From assembly GCF_023065955.2 (NCBI RefSeq), contig NW_026623056.1:90395256-90459255 (forward strand): DNA of 64,000 nucleotides. Reading direction: 5' to 3'. The DNA is from Ursus arctos. Its lineage: Eukaryota > Chordata > Mammalia > Carnivora > Ursidae. The notes below the pieces were generated by a model that saw only the letters and a list, made by a program, of their open reading frames with translations, did not search any database and was not told where the DNA came from. This document shows, one piece after another, positions 1-12,440 of this stretch (position 1 is the first letter of the stretch; each line of letters starts with the position of its first letter). The translations under genes were made by a program, and so were the position numbers.

Positions 1-899
1 ATGATAGATAAGTACGTACATAGGTAAGTGGTTAGAAGAAGGAGGAGGAGGAGTGGGGGGAGAAAGAGAGAGAGAGCTATAAAAGTGGCTATGGCCAGGG
101 GGAGTGGAGACCCGTGAGGGAGCTGGGAAGTCAGAGAATAAGTGGGTTAGGATTTTTACTTCATTGTGAATTTGCTTGAATTCATTAGAGCAATTGTTTG
201 AATCTGTTAAAACAATTTATATATATATAATTTAAATAAATTTATTTTTAACTATGTATCTAACTTAAAAAACTTAAAAAATCAGTGTTCTTTGTTATAT
301 CAGAGTAAAAGAATAAAGGAAAATAAAAGCAAAGAAGTGAGGGAGGGAGGAGACGCTTTCTCAAAGGCTCAGATACAAATGGATAACTTTCATGTAATGA
401 CCTACCTCCAAGGCAATTTTTTACAAAATACATTTGCAGTAAGATAACACAGATCCACATTTATGTAAGTAAAACAACCACTACCTTTGAGTAAGAAAAC
501 AAATACCTGAATGTAGAATTTCAGCATCCATGTAAACACCTGTCGTCAAAATCGCATCTTTCAGGGTATAGCATTTCTTTCCCAAAGTTTTGAGAGCTCA
601 GGGCTCAGAAATGCAGTGGAGGCCACAGCCCCACATCCTGATGCTTGGGCTTCCTGAACGAGATATTCCTACCTGTCTCTGGCTCTTCTACTGCTGGACT
701 TGGAGCCACAGTGTCTCCTGCCATGACTGCCATGTGACTAATCACAGAGACCTTTAAATCACCACTCTGCTTTTCAGAGATTTATTAACCTTACTTCAGC
801 TCCTGAGGAAACAGTCACACCAGGCAACATGAAGATGATTCTATAGTTATAGGAAACCAACAGGCTACCTATAAGCTGGATTTCCTCACCCTTTCACTG
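1..899. other. Intergenic, no gene seen
   Basis: There is a short purine run (40-90) and an AT-rich patch (210-255). I see nothing else I can assign. Confidence 0.6.
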
Positions 900-1443
900 A
901 CGATGATGATGATGATGATGAAGGTGATGATGATGGTGGTGATAACGGTGATGGTGGTGAAGATGATAATAATGATGGTGGTGATGATGGTGGTGATGGT
1001 GATGGTGGTGATGATGGTGATGACGATGGTGGTGGTGATGGGTGGTGATGTTGGTGGTGATGGCGGCGGTGATGGCGGCAGTGGTGGTGGTGATGGTGGC
1101 GGTGATGGTGGTGGCGGTGATGGTGGCGGTGGTGATGGTGATGATGGTGGTATGGTGATGATAGTGATGGTGATGTTGGTGGTGATGTTGGTGGTGATGG
1201 TGGTGGTGATAGTGGTGGTGATGGTGGTGATGATGGTGGTGATGGTGACGATGATGATGGTGGTGATGGTGAAGATGGTGATGATGGTGATGATGATGGT
1301 GGGGATAGCGATGATGATTATGGTGGTGATGGTGGTGATGGTGGTGGTGATGGTGGTATGGTGATGATAGTGATGGTGATGATGGTGATGGTGGTGGTGA
1401 TGGTGGTATAGTGATGATAGTGATGGTGATGATGGTGATGATG
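900..1443. repeat. Trinucleotide satellite (ATG/GTG)n, about 545 bp
   Basis: Nearly every third base pattern is GAT, GGT or their variants, with interspersed GGC, GAC and GAA units. The period of three removes stop codons, so long His-rich (minus) and Val/Met-rich (plus) frames cross it; they are not genes. Confidence 0.97.
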
Positions 1444-1660
1444 GCTAGCAACCACCACATGCTAATCCTGAGCCAGTCCATGCTCCAAGAGTCCTACATA
1501 TAGTAGTTCAGTAAGCCTAACCACTATCTCATGGGGTCAAAACTATTACCTCCCCAGTCTGCAGGTAAGGAAACTGCTAGACACTGCTTGACCACAGTGG
1601 GAAGTGGCAGAGGGTCTTGGAGCCCCAGCAGCCTGATTCCAGTGTCTGCAACCTGCCTCC
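1440..1660 (-). repeat. MIR SINE fragment
   Basis: The core resembles antisense MIR: a stretch ending in ATTACCTCCCCAGTCTGCAG, then AAGGAAACTG and a GTGGCAGAG-like block. Divergent and old. Confidence 0.6.
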
Positions 1661-1929
1661 TTACTAGTAAGGAAATCTGCTTACAGTCAATTAACTTGAC
1701 AGCCTGGGTACAAGCTAGTCTTCATCCCATTTCATCAAGCTGCGATACCTGCATATCGAAGAGTTGCCTGGCCCAGTGCTCCCTACAAGCAAGCATCTAA
1801 CCTGGATACCACCTGGGACTCATGCACTTGTGGGCTCCATCCCCAGTGCTGAGCTGTTTGCAGTTACTGGGAAAGAGCTGGGTGCCCAGCACAAGTCCAT
1901 ATGAGAGACAAGGTGTCCTTCCATTCCCT

Positions 1930-1990
1930 GTATTCTGGAAAGCAGAAATTGCCCCACCTTACAGATGAGGAAACTGAGTGTGAAAAAGTG
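1930..1990 (-). repeat. MIR fragment
   Basis: CACCTTACAGATGAGGAAAC is the conserved antisense MIR core. The flanks (1660-2090) hold nothing else recognisable. Confidence 0.5.
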
Positions 1991-2110
1991 TAAGAAATCT
2001 GTCTAAGATCAGAGAGAATATTTCACAATTCGACCAAACAGAATCATGGGGCATTGTTAAGCAATGTCCTAGAAATACTTCAATGTGTCTTTAAATTCCC
2101 TAAAAGTGAA

Positions 2111-2534
2111 AGAACGAGTTCTCAACATTTGCTACAACATGGACGGCACTGGAGGAGATAATGCTAAGTGAAATAAGTCAAGCAGAGAAAGACAACTATC
2201 ATATGATTTCTCTCATCTACGGAACATAAGAACTAGGATGATCGGTAGGGGAAGAAAGGGATAAAGAAAGGGGGGGTAATCAGAAGGGGGAATGAAACAT
2301 GAGAGACTATGGACTATGAGAAACAAACTGAGGGCTACAGAGGGGAGGGGGTGGGGGAATGGGATAGGCCGGTGATGGGTAGTAAGGAGGGCACATATTG
2401 CATGGTGCACTGGGTGTTATACACAACTAATGAATCATCGAGCCTTACATCGAAAACCGGGGATGTACTGTATGGTGACTAACATAATATAATAAAAAAT
2501 CATTATAAAAAAAAAATAAATAAAAATAAATAAA
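2111..2534 (+). mobile_element. Young 5'-truncated L1 (3' end) with target-site duplication
   Basis: This is a carnivore L1 3' end: the ORF2 tail (GCTAAGTGAAATAAGTCAAG-type), the G-rich 3' UTR, and an A-rich tail at 2497-2534. It is flanked by a perfect 19-bp duplication, TAAATTCCCTAAAAGTGAA, at 2092-2110 and 2535-2553. Perfect duplications and little decay point to a recent insertion. It has no coding capacity. Confidence 0.93.
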
Positions 2535-2553
2535 TAAATTCCCTAAAAGTGAA

Positions 2554-3000
2554 TTTCAGCATTCTTCCCTCTTCACCCGAATAGCCCCCACAGGCCACAG
2601 CGCCATCTGAAGGTGACAAGGTCGGCCCTTCACTGGGGCCAAGGCCCTGTCTTCTCCGATGCCCCATCCCCTCCCCAGCGCCGGTGCTGCAGGGCTCCAA
2701 GCATTTCGCATTCCCCTGAGCAGTGGCTGGCACATGCTTTGATGTGAAACAAGGTGACATTTCCCATGAGGGACAGGAAACTGCATCCAGCTACGACTTG
2801 AACCATTTCTTCAGGCAACTGAGTAGTGCAGGCCCTGACTCTTATCCTGGAACAGCAGCCCCCGGGGCAGAGTCCTGATGTGACCTTCCCATACCCACGG
2901 AGTGCCGTAGCAAGGCGGCACTGACCCCGGCCTTAGCATTATCACTCAGTAATAACACTGTCCACCTGGGGTCTTCTTTTCTCAAACCATTTGATTGAGG
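2554..3000. other. Intergenic, nothing recognised
   Basis: Moderately GC-rich unique sequence with no convincing exon or repeat. Confidence 0.5.
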
Positions 3001-3330
3001 TATAACTGACCTACAAATAGCCGTATATATTTAATACCTACCTTAATGTTGGGACCTAAGTATAGGCCCACAAACCCATCACCATAATCAATGCCATGAA
3101 CATATCCATCACCTTCAAAAGTTTCCTCCTCCCTCTTTCTTTTTGTGTGTAAGAACGCTTAACCTAAGCTCTGCCTCTTAGCGAATTGTACACCGTAGTA
3201 CGCAGTACGAAATTACTCACTGTAGGCTCTACGCTGTTCAGTGGGTCTCCAGGACTTACATAACTAAAGCTTTGTACCTTTAGCTAAACATCCCCTCCCC
3301 CCCTCCCCCCAGACCCTGGCAACCCTACTT
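2998..3330 (-). mobile_element. L1 3'-UTR fragment, old
   Basis: The opening, TTGATTGAGGTATAACTGAC, followed by a pyrimidine-rich stretch to the CCCTCCCCCC run near 3300, is the antisense pattern of old mammalian L1 3' UTRs. Strongly diverged. Confidence 0.6.
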
Positions 3331-3364
3331 TCAGCTTTCAGAAAGAAGGAAATCCTGCCATATG

Positions 3365-3475
3365 TGACAAAATGGAGGAGTCTGGAGGATGTTTATGCTA
3401 AGTAAAATAAGCCAGACACAGAAGGACAACTATTATGTGATCCCACTTAAATGAAGAATCTAAAATAGTCAAACT
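3365..3475 (+). mobile_element. L1 ORF2/3'-UTR junction fragment, old
   Basis: The segment from TGCTAAGTAAAATAAGCCAG to GATCCCACTTAAATGAAG matches the conserved L1 3' ORF2 end in sense, opposite to the piece just upstream. Confidence 0.65.
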
Positions 3476-3532
3476 AGCTACCTGTCTTTGAATGAGCTGG
3501 ATTTGAGCCCCATGCAGTATCCAACCCATTTA

Positions 3533-5050
3533 ACTCACATTTGTTCATTCATTGAACAAATACTTACTAAACACCTGTGACGTGCTAATCACCAAGGACA
3601 GAACAGTGAACGAAACAGGAGCAGCTTAGAGCTGACAGATGAGAGGGGGACACAACAGGTGAAGAGGCATTGTAGACTGCATGCAAGGGTCACAAAGAGC
3701 TAAGTGGAACCATGTCACCCGAGGGATTGGGGATCATTCCAGAGAGAGGGTGAAGTCAGTCCTGATGGTTGGATGAGAAGAGTTGGCTTGGTCAACAAGG
3801 GATGGAGGCAGAGGGAGGGCCAGGTGGCCCAGACAAGAGGAAATCTAAGGACAAAGGCTTCGCTTAGCAGTTAGAGAGACAAGGAGAGGAAGGGAATAAG
3901 AATGGCTGCCATGTCCATGGGCCATGAGCAGTACACCATGATAGGGCTCCTACTTCTAGAAACAAGAGGTGGTGCTGGACAGGAAGGCATCCTACAGCAT
4001 GAACAAGTACATGGGGAGCCTCTGAAGGATTTAAGCCAATTGAGACACAATGATATCTGCATTTTCGATAGAACATTCTGGCTGCAGTTTGGAGCACATT
4101 GGGAAGGCTCAAGTCTGGAAATACAGTTAGGAACTGTGGCAATCATCCAGATCCAAGATGGCGGGAAAGGGTAGTTGTTGAGGAAATGGGGAGAACGGGA
4201 TGCTTCTAGAGATACTTCTAGAAGCAACATGAAGTGAAGGACTGGATGTGGGAAACGGGGGAGAGAGAGAATAGTCAAGGAAAACACCCAGGTCTCTGGC
4301 TTGGGCAACTTGATAGAAGTCTTTACCAGAGACAGAAATTCTAGAAGGTAAAATAGCTTTAGGAAACCAGAATTCATTTTCATTTGAGGTCAGACATTTG
4401 CATTGGAGCAACCCGAGAATAACCACACGGAGTTGTCCTGGGGGTAAGGGTGGCTCCCAGGAACAAGAGCTCAGGACGGATGTCTGGGATGTAGACACAC
4501 TTTGGGGAGTTATCAGGCTGGGTTGTTACTGAAACGACAGACAAGCGTGAGATGGTTCAGGAGAATGTGGGAATTGAACACAGGTCCTTGGACCAGCCCT
4601 GAGGAGCCCTGACATGCGGCATCCAAGGGCGGGAGGATAAAGTCACACACGCATGGAGGGGCAGCAGAGGACAGGGAGACGGGCACCAGGCAGGAGTGTG
4701 AGGCCCAAGGACCTGGGATGAGCATCTTCTAAGGAGCGTGAGGTCTACGGTGGCACAGGCTAGAGGGCAGGCAGCTGAGCAAGGACTGGCCAGGAGTCAC
4801 TGGATTCAGCAGCCATTTGGGGGCATGGTGGACACTCACTGACGAAGGGCTGGGGGTTGGCAGGGATGGAAGTCATGGGTGTAGGTGATTTTCCATCAAA
4901 TTTGGCTGTGAAGAACAGGGGAGGGCTCTGGGAATGACAACCTCTGAGAGGGAAACCGGGTGGGGGGTGAGAGGCTACCAGAAGGGGCGGCGGTTAGCAT
5001 GAGTGAGGATGCCAGGCTGCAGAGCGCAGAGGAAGACCATGCGTCCAGGG
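3533..5050 (-). mobile_element. L2 LINE fossil, antisense, with reverse-transcriptase remnant
   Basis: The left end (TTCATTCATTGAACAAATAC followed by CTGTGACGTGCTAATCAC) is the antisense 3' end of L2. Further right the minus strand still reads like the L2 reverse-transcriptase C-terminal region: QARDLGVFLDYSLS at about 4245-4290, followed by a degraded stretch corresponding to the usual LDYCNSLL and QSILHTAAR blocks. Stops and frameshifts break it. The right boundary is approximate. Confidence 0.75.
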
Positions 5051-5599
5051 CCAAAGCCCTCCACCTCCACGACAAGAGGCACGATCCGGAGGAGAGCAGG
5101 GGACAGCAGGAGAAGGGACAGGAGATCGTGATGCAAGGAGGTGTGGGCGTCCTAAGCACCAGGGCACGTGGGCTAGGACTAGCGCAGCCCTGGGGTCCGG
5201 ACCACAGGGGGAGGACCGGCCTCCCTATGAGCGGGCCACGGGACACTTGTCCTCAGCTGGAAGCAGGTTTCAGCAGAGCCGAGAGGAGCAAGCCTCCTGG
5301 GAGAGGGGGCCGGACACGGAGTCGTTGGCCGGGGCGCGTACCAGCAGAGGCTGCCCTAAGCGCACCCCCGAGGGCCAGGCGGACAGGTGGGCGAGGGAGC
5401 AGGGGAGCCCGAGGAGCCTCCTGAATTTCCCCCGCTAAGGGCCCCGGCTGGGATGAAGAAGGGCTTCCATGTTTTCCACGGGGATATCTCCGTGGCTGGA
5501 GAATCAAAGCTATTCACCTCAGCACGCATGGTCTCTGAAGACTTTGGGTTTATCCTAAAGCCACGTGACAATCTCGCATCTTGTTGTGTCCATTTCCAG

Positions 5600-5830
5600 G
5601 GCAGCCACCAAAGAGTTTCCAAAATCTGGGGGACTTAAGACAACAGAGCTCTTTTCTCTCACAGCTCTGGAGGCCAGGAGTCCGAAGGCCAGGTGTTGGA
5701 TCTTCCCAGCGGTTGGTGGGGACCCTCCGCCCCCTGCCTCTCTCCTGGCCTCTGGGGCCTCGGCCATCCTGGGAGTTACCGTCAGACCCGGATGACGTCC
5801 AAACCCCCAACACGGTCGTTGATCACTGCG
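5600..5830 (-). mobile_element. MaLR-type LTR fragment
   Basis: TTTTCTCTCACAGCTCTGGA followed by GGCCAGGAGTCCGAAGGCCA is the antisense signature of mammalian MaLR (MLT-like) LTRs. Family name tentative. The same element recurs at 14.2, 25.0, 43.2 and 56.2 kb, always in this orientation. Confidence 0.6.
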
Positions 5831-8767
5831 TTGGCATCATGAACATTAAGCAGAAGGGCGTCGCACGTGAACTTCTGAGACCAGGTGAGCTGGTCAAGAG
5901 GAGCTCGGACTGGCTGGGGCAGTAGTTCCCAGAGAGGCTGTCTCCTCGCGTTGACTCCACATGTCCCCTAAGTTGTCTCTGGGGATGGCAATCTCACACG
6001 TCTGCGCCGGTTTCGTTACTGCTGCGAGATGTGTTCTCTCTAGAGCCATGGTCCTTGTGGATTCAATTTCCTCACCAGTGAAATGGGGAAGAAACACCCC
6101 ACTAACCTGGCTCCGCACTGCCCGGGAGGTGCGTGCCTTAGGGGCCGAGACTTGAGTCATCAGAAGGAGCCTTTGGGACAAACGCTTTGTGTCTGGCCGC
6201 GTCTGAGACTTGGCAGAGGAGCTGGATTTAGGAAAGAGGCCGGCCTGGAATGGTCAGAGCAGATGTTCACTGGGTGCGTGATGTTCCAAGAAGCAGCTAC
6301 CAGGTCTGTACGTGTGGCCAAGGGTCCTCCTCCGAGAGAGCGAGCAGGAAAGGGGCCACTGCTGGGGTCACAGCTTTCTGGTTTGACAACCACCCACACT
6401 CGACTCAAAACTATGGTTCTGATTCCCAGCTGGGGTAACGTGGCTTTCCAGGCTCTCCCACCAGTGAATGTCACATCTAACTGGTGTTACAGCTTCCCCG
6501 CCCTGCCCACAGTCCTCCTGCGTGTGGGTGTGGATTCCTTCTCCAAACATCCACCTTTTAGGTGAAGTCATCCCTCCACTAGAAAATCGTCAACATCTGG
6601 ACATGGTACCCACAGCTCAACAGCCCAGTGACAGTCTAATGTTTCAACTTTATCTCCCACAACCTGTGCGCAAGGATCCTTCCCTGCAGCCAACTGGCTA
6701 AGGCAAGGCTGCCGAATGCAGTTGTGTAGGTTTCGCACTGTGCATCTAGGGTGCCCATGTGGTAGACTGCACAAGGCGTGGGCTGATACGTGTTCACTAT
6801 TCACCCCCCTCCCATCACTGCCCACCACCACCCGTGGCCACCATGTTTTGTGCCCTTCTCCTTCTAGGCTTCAGGTGCTGAATTTTTTGTGTTGTGGTTC
6901 CATGGATATTTTTTAATTTACAGGAAAAAATATATAATAGGACAAATTCTCCCATAGTCTATTACGGAGAATTAAACAATATTTATCATATTTGTTTTGA
7001 TGTTTAGTAAGAAGCGCAAAATAGACCAAATGGAACTGAAGTCCACTTCTTACCAACCCTGACTCGATTCTCTTGCTTCCCTCCTCAAAAGCAAACACTG
7101 TTGTGAATTCGGTGTGCATTTTTCTGACTGGACTTTCAATGCCTTCCAATTCTGTGTGTCTGTACACAATATGGCATCAGTCAGGGATCTGTTGCACACA
7201 ACAGATAGGCCTCTGGCTAGGAAATAAAGTGGGAAATAAAGGTATAAGGATATTAGGCTCTTCTCACTGGATTCGGGAAGCAAGCTTGGAAGAACAACAG
7301 ACAAATCGTACCCTGAGCTGCCCTGGTGGGGAAAGCATGTCTCCACTGCAAGGGACAAGTCCGAACTCAGGCTCTGCCCCCACCCAGACCCTCCAAAACA
7401 CTGTCCTGCAGGCCTAGACCCACGTGCCATCACCCCATGGGCAGGGGCGTATTGCAGGCAGCGAGGGGTGACCTGACCGGCCAAACCCACGGGTGGACCC
7501 CAAGCCCAACAGGACGCATCGCAAGGAAGAGCTGTGGTATCAGGGGGTTAGTTTTTATAAATCTATTAAAAATAAAGAAAAGCGGGTAAGAAGAATGTGT
7601 GTGATCCATGACGGGCCAATTACAGTAGCCCAGCTGCTCATTCCAGAGCGTACCTCCGCTCTCAAATCAGAGGGAAGGGGAAGGCACGAAACGCACTGGC
7701 TTCACTCCTGATTTTCTAGAGCATGCCTACGCCGGCTCCGGGGATGGCGCACAACCAGAGCTGCTGGAGTTACTGACACTTTCTACGTTTGTTGGACTTT
7801 TTCAAATACCATAGCAACTTGCCAATGTCAGACTTGTGACTTGGGGCTGTTTCTCCTTCCAGATGCTCCAGGAGTCCAAATCTAGCTGTTTTTACTCCTT
7901 CTAGGAGCACATAGACTTCTGAGGAAACCAATGTCTGCACAGAACAAACACGATATAATCTACCATATCAGAGTTAATGGCAGCCCCTGGCCCAATGAAA
8001 CTTGATCTTTGGAATGGTTTCAGTCAACCAGACCCTGAAGATTTGGCCACCCATCTATGGACTGCTAATTGGTGAACGTGTGTTTCGTAGATGTAAGAGA
8101 GGGATGCAATTATAGGGAATAGCCATCGCTTTACGTACATTCTGGGAAATGGCAGAAACCCAGGAAAGCCTTTTGGGGGGAGGCATATTGCAACATGCTC
8201 AGAACTCAGCCAAATTACAGCCCCGAGGCGCATTCAGTAAGAGATACAATCTGTCAAAAACTGCCATTTACGTTTGCAAAACGTTCTTCAGAAGAGCGAA
8301 TAATGAAGGAAGGATCCCATGCAAGCTCCACTAATTGGGGTGGGGTTTGCCTTCCTAGACAGTAACTGTGCGGGAAGCACGAAGATCAGCAGCATCTGTT
8401 TCCTCCAGCAGCTCTCTCCCGCGTCAAGTGTCCAGCTCCCCTGCTCTGCCCAAATCTGGGCCGAGAGGACTTTCAAGGCCACGTCTCTCCCCAGCAGAAG
8501 AGGAGCTCTGTGCTCAAACGGGATTGGGATGAGGATGGGAAGAAACTCATTTGCAGGAATAACGCCAGCCAGAATGGACAGAAGATAAACAGTACTTCTT
8601 CCCTGGAGAATGAGCCACCCCAGAGAGCCTGAGGCTGTCCCAGTCAGTATGATACCTGCTACCCCTCCCCTCTTCTTCCTGCTGAAATTAGCAGTCTGCA
8701 GCCTCACCTCTTCTTTCCGCTGAAACTAGCGGAGTCTGCAGCCTCAGGACACGTGTCCTTCCCATTT
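5831..8767. other. Intergenic, no gene seen
   Basis: Apart from the MIR core at about 6.05 kb I see no recognisable repeat or exon. Reading frames here are short and lack known motifs. Confidence 0.55.
6035..6105 (+). repeat. MIR fragment
   Basis: TCAATTTCCTCACCAGTGAA followed by ATGGGGAAGAA is the sense MIR core. Confidence 0.5.
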
Positions 8768-9440
8768 TATTTTGACTGTGATGAAATATACATAAAATTT
8801 ACCATCTTTACCACTTCAAGTGTACAGTTCAGTAGCATTAAGAAATTCATACTGCAGGGCGCCTGGTGTCTGAGTCGGTGAAGCATCTGCCTTCGGCTCA
8901 GGTCATGACCCCAGGGTCCTGGGATCAAGTCCCACACCGGGCTCCCTGCTCAGTGGGGATCCTGCTTCTCCCTCTCCCTCTGCCTCTCCTTGCCCACGCG
9001 TCCCCAGGCTTGTGCTCGCTCTCGTTCACTCTCTCTTTCTCAAATAAATAAAATATTTTTTAAAATTAAAAAAACAAGAAAGAAATTCACACTGTTGTGC
9101 AGCTATCCCCACCATCCAGCTCCAGGACCCCTCATCTTCCCTAAACTGAAACTCTGTCTCCACGAAGCACTGACTCCCCATTCCTCCTTCCCGCAGCCCC
9201 CCGGCACCTCCGATTTCACTCTCTGCCTCGACAGACCTGACTATTCCAGAGACCTCATCTGGGTGGAATCACACAGTATTCGTCTTTCGTGCCTGGCATA
9301 TTTCACTCAGCGTCATGTCCTCAAAGTTCATTCATGTTGTAGCAGGTGTCAGAACGTCCTTCCTTTTTAAGGCTGGGTACTACTCCACTGTGGGGATAAA
9401 CCACATTTCATTTATCTATTCGTCCGTTGCTATTTATGTT
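8768..9440 (-). mobile_element. Old L1 3' end, antisense, split by a CAN-SINE
   Basis: 8768-8854 (CATAAAATTTACCATCTTTA and following) and 9080-9440 (TATCCCCACCATCCAGCTCC, later CATTCATGTTGTAGCAGGTG) are one antisense L1 3' UTR/ORF2 end, interrupted by the SINE at 8855-9079. Confidence 0.85.
8855..9079 (+). mobile_element. CAN-SINE
   Basis: tRNA-Lys-like head, CT-rich body, AAATAAATAAAAT tail. The 15-bp duplication AAGAAATTCATACTG (8840-8854) is matched at 9080-9094 with one mismatch. It is inserted in the older L1. Confidence 0.93.
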
Positions 9441-11299
9441 TTTGTGTCAACAAGTAAGTCCAATGGGAACAGAAAATAAAGTGAGATCGTCGGATCACAC
9501 ACACACGTGCAAGAAGCAAAAATGGCCTCATTCTGCTTTATCTTGGACGAGCCTTGAGCATACATAGAAGGGTAAATCCCCTACCCAGATCCACAAATAC
9601 CGCTTCCATCTGCCTGCAGCTTATGCCAAAGGCAGCACTGCAGAAAATTCTCTCTCTGTCCCGGATACGCCTGGGACTAAGTAACACATTAGAGTGCATG
9701 GTCCTCTCAACGGTGGCCCGGAGCAGCGTATCAGCATTTGTGACTGTGTCTGCAAAGTGGTCATTGATTGCATATGAGATGTGATGGCGGAGATGGAAGG
9801 AGCACGAGGGAGAGTTTTTAATCGTGAGCTCTTCCTAGCAGAAAAGTACTTATCAGAGGCCTGTGTCAGCAGAGCTCAAGGGCACAGGTCTCCCGGAGAC
9901 AGGTTCCCACAGGAAGGCTGCTGGAGAAAGAAGGAAGGGAGGGCAATGTCTGTCTCTGAGAAGTCAGGGCTGGGGTGGGGCCACATCCTAAAAGGCACTC
10001 CTCGTTTCTTACCCCAGACCCTCATGTGGGCAGCCCCAGCAACTGAGCCACAAATAAATTTTCACCCGGAAAAATCTAAGAATCTCCAAGGAAATACGGC
10101 AACATGCTACAAGTGGGTTTTTTTAAATTCACATGAAAATAAAACATAAATATATGTAAAGTAATACATTCAGTTATCAACTTATACGTATAATTTTCTT
10201 ATCTACAAAACAGGAAGGGTTGGTGCATTATGAATGCTTGAAATTCTGGGGATGCATTTTAGCATTTCCAGCTGAGCTCCTGCCCCTGGGATGGCTTTCC
10301 TCTGCATCTCCGCCCGCCGGTGGCCCTTCCTGACATTTACACCTCAAGTTCAATGTCGCCCCTCAGAGACTACTTCCTTGACCAGCGCACGGTCCTGTTT
10401 TATTCAACACAGCACCAATCACTACCCAATATCTTCTTGTATATTAGTTTCTCTGCTTCCCTCCCTAGAATGTGGGCCCCGTGAGCACAAGACCCTTGCC
10501 CATCTTTACCACTGGCCCACTCAGAGTGGTCAGCAACGTCAGCAGCAACGTATCGCCTCTCAGAGATGCACACACCCTTCCATGCATTATGTGCGGGACC
10601 GTCCCTGGGATTTCTCCAAGCATCTCCTTAAAGGAAGTGCTGTGTTAAGCTTTCTCAGTAGAGGGCGCCAGAGGGACGCGGAGAAGGAAGACTGTTCCGG
10701 CTACTTCCAGCATTGAAGGGGTCTAGGTGGAGTGAGGACCTCCGGGGTTGGGGGGATGTTCCCTCTGAGATCCTGCGGCCTCTGCCTGGTGACAAGCTTC
10801 CTGCAGCCTCCTCCTGAAGCCCTGTGCTCTGAAGGGCTCCGCTCCCCCACGACACACCGTGACCTGTGCTCCCCCAGCTCTGGCCTGGCCCAACCAGCAA
10901 ACTTCCTGCTGCCCAGGGGCTGAGCCACACCTTCTCCTGGGAGATCTGAACTCCTGAGCCTGTCCTTCCTTGGGTCTGAGTCTGTATTTCCTTACGACTC
11001 ATCTCAGCCAGTGTTCTTTGTATTAGAGCTGCCTGTGTTGCCCACCGTATGGCTTCTATGATTTCACTGGAATCAGACTTCTAACCACCAAGCTTCTGCC
11101 CAACAGCCCTGCTCAGAGAATGCCATCAAGTTGTTCTCTGCCCAGAGTGCTTTGGGGGCTGAGCCACTGACCCCTCAGCTGTCCACACATCAGCTGGGGA
11201 GAAATGACCAGTGCCTGACGAGCAGGTGTCAATCAACTAAATTAATCAATGTCTCTCTCTAGCATCTGGTGGGGAAGACAAAGATCAGCCCGTCTTTAA
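9441..11299. other. Intergenic, no gene seen
   Basis: Contains the CTCF-like motif at 10655. No exon or clear repeat was recognised; an AT-rich patch lies at 10130-10200. Confidence 0.5.
10655..10671 (+). promoter_or_regulatory. CTCF-like motif, intergenic
   Basis: TCAGTAGAGGGCGCCAG fits the CTCF core (CAGTAGAGGGCGCC) on the plus strand in otherwise unique sequence. Motif match only. Confidence 0.45.
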
Positions 11300-11560
11300 A
11301 GACGGTCTAGTAATGATAGTCGCTAACCCCTATGGAGGGGTGACTATCCACCAGACTCCCCTCAAGGACCTCACTTGTATTCACTAATCAAATCATCACA
11401 GCAACCCAGGGGTGCGGGTTACTCTTATCAACTCCATTCTGTGGATGACGAACCAGAGACCCACAAAAGTATTGTAAGTAAGTCCAGGTCACTAGAAGGT
11501 ACGTGGCAGGGCGTGGGTTTGAATCCAAGCTGTCTGGTTCAAGAGGCCGCATTCTTCTTC
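11300..11560 (-). repeat. MIR SINE
   Basis: The antisense order is kept: TATTCACTAATCAAATCATC, then ATTCTGTGGATGACGAACCAG, then a GTGGCAGGGCGTGGGTTTGAA block. One of the better preserved MIR copies here. Confidence 0.7.
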
Positions 11561-12238
11561 GTTTACATAAAATTAAAATACGCACCCATCAAACAAGAGT
11601 ATACCTTTTCAAAAGATCACCTTCCATTAAATATGTCCATTAAGCACATTACGTTAATATGACTGCCTGTGGAGAAGGGGCGGAGGGAGATGGGGGATAA
11701 AGCCAAGAAAGAAATGAACACCTCCATAAATAAACAAGATAAGAGCAGGGGCTTTCGATCACGTGTGCACGGTTATGCTGCAGGGGGCAATGACCGTGAC
11801 CCACCCCGCCCTGCGTGCCTGTGTTGGGGCACAGGACACACCTGAGGTTCAAGATGGCGGTGACAGGGATGGCGGGCACTGCACCAGAAGGAGCAAGGCC
11901 TGTGTGGTGGGAAGGATTTCGGCCCTGACGGCGTGTGGGGGAACCTCTCTGCTATTATCACCACAGAACCGCTAGACTGCAAGCCCCACGTGGGCGGGGA
12001 GCTTTGTTCACCATCCTGACCACAGCCTGGCACCCAGGAGAGGCTTAGGACTTACTGAATGAAGGGACGGATGAGCCGGGGGCATTCACCCCCTGGGAGC
12101 TGACGCAGGATGGGGCGGGCGAGCACCTGCTGCAGGGAGCACTGTCCCGGAGCGTGTGGAGGCAGCCGGCCAAACGGTAAAGAAAAAATACATCTGGGTC
12201 ACCCCTCAGAGGAAGTCTCTTGCTTTTTTCAGAGTTCA
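11561..12238. other. Intergenic, nothing recognised
   Basis: Mixed unique sequence, GC-rich in its right half; no supported feature. Confidence 0.5.
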
Positions 12239-12440
12239 AGGGGCACCTGGGTGGCTCAGTCAGTTGGGCATCCGACTCTTGATTCCCACTCAGGTCATGA
12301 TCTCAGGGTCGTCAGATCAAGCCCCGAGGCGGGCTTGTGCCCGGTGTGGAGCCTCCTTGGGATTCTCGCTCTCCCGCAGCCCCTCCCCCCACCCCACTCA
12401 CAGGAGCTCACACTCTCTCTATATATATAAAAAAATTTTT
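12239..12440 (+). mobile_element. CAN-SINE
   Basis: GGGGCACCTGGGTGGCTCAG head, GGTCATGATCTCAGGGTCGT core, CT-rich body and a short A/T tail. Duplication not clear. Confidence 0.92.

Noticed and set aside
894..1481. 195-codon His-rich frame (minus) and 153-codon Val/Met-rich frame (plus)
   Set aside because: Both are direct products of the ATG/GTG trinucleotide satellite; period three removes stops. No start context, no domain.
8855..9079. tRNA-like sequences with A and B boxes (here and in all SINEs)
   Set aside because: They are tRNA-Lys-derived SINE heads, not tRNA genes.
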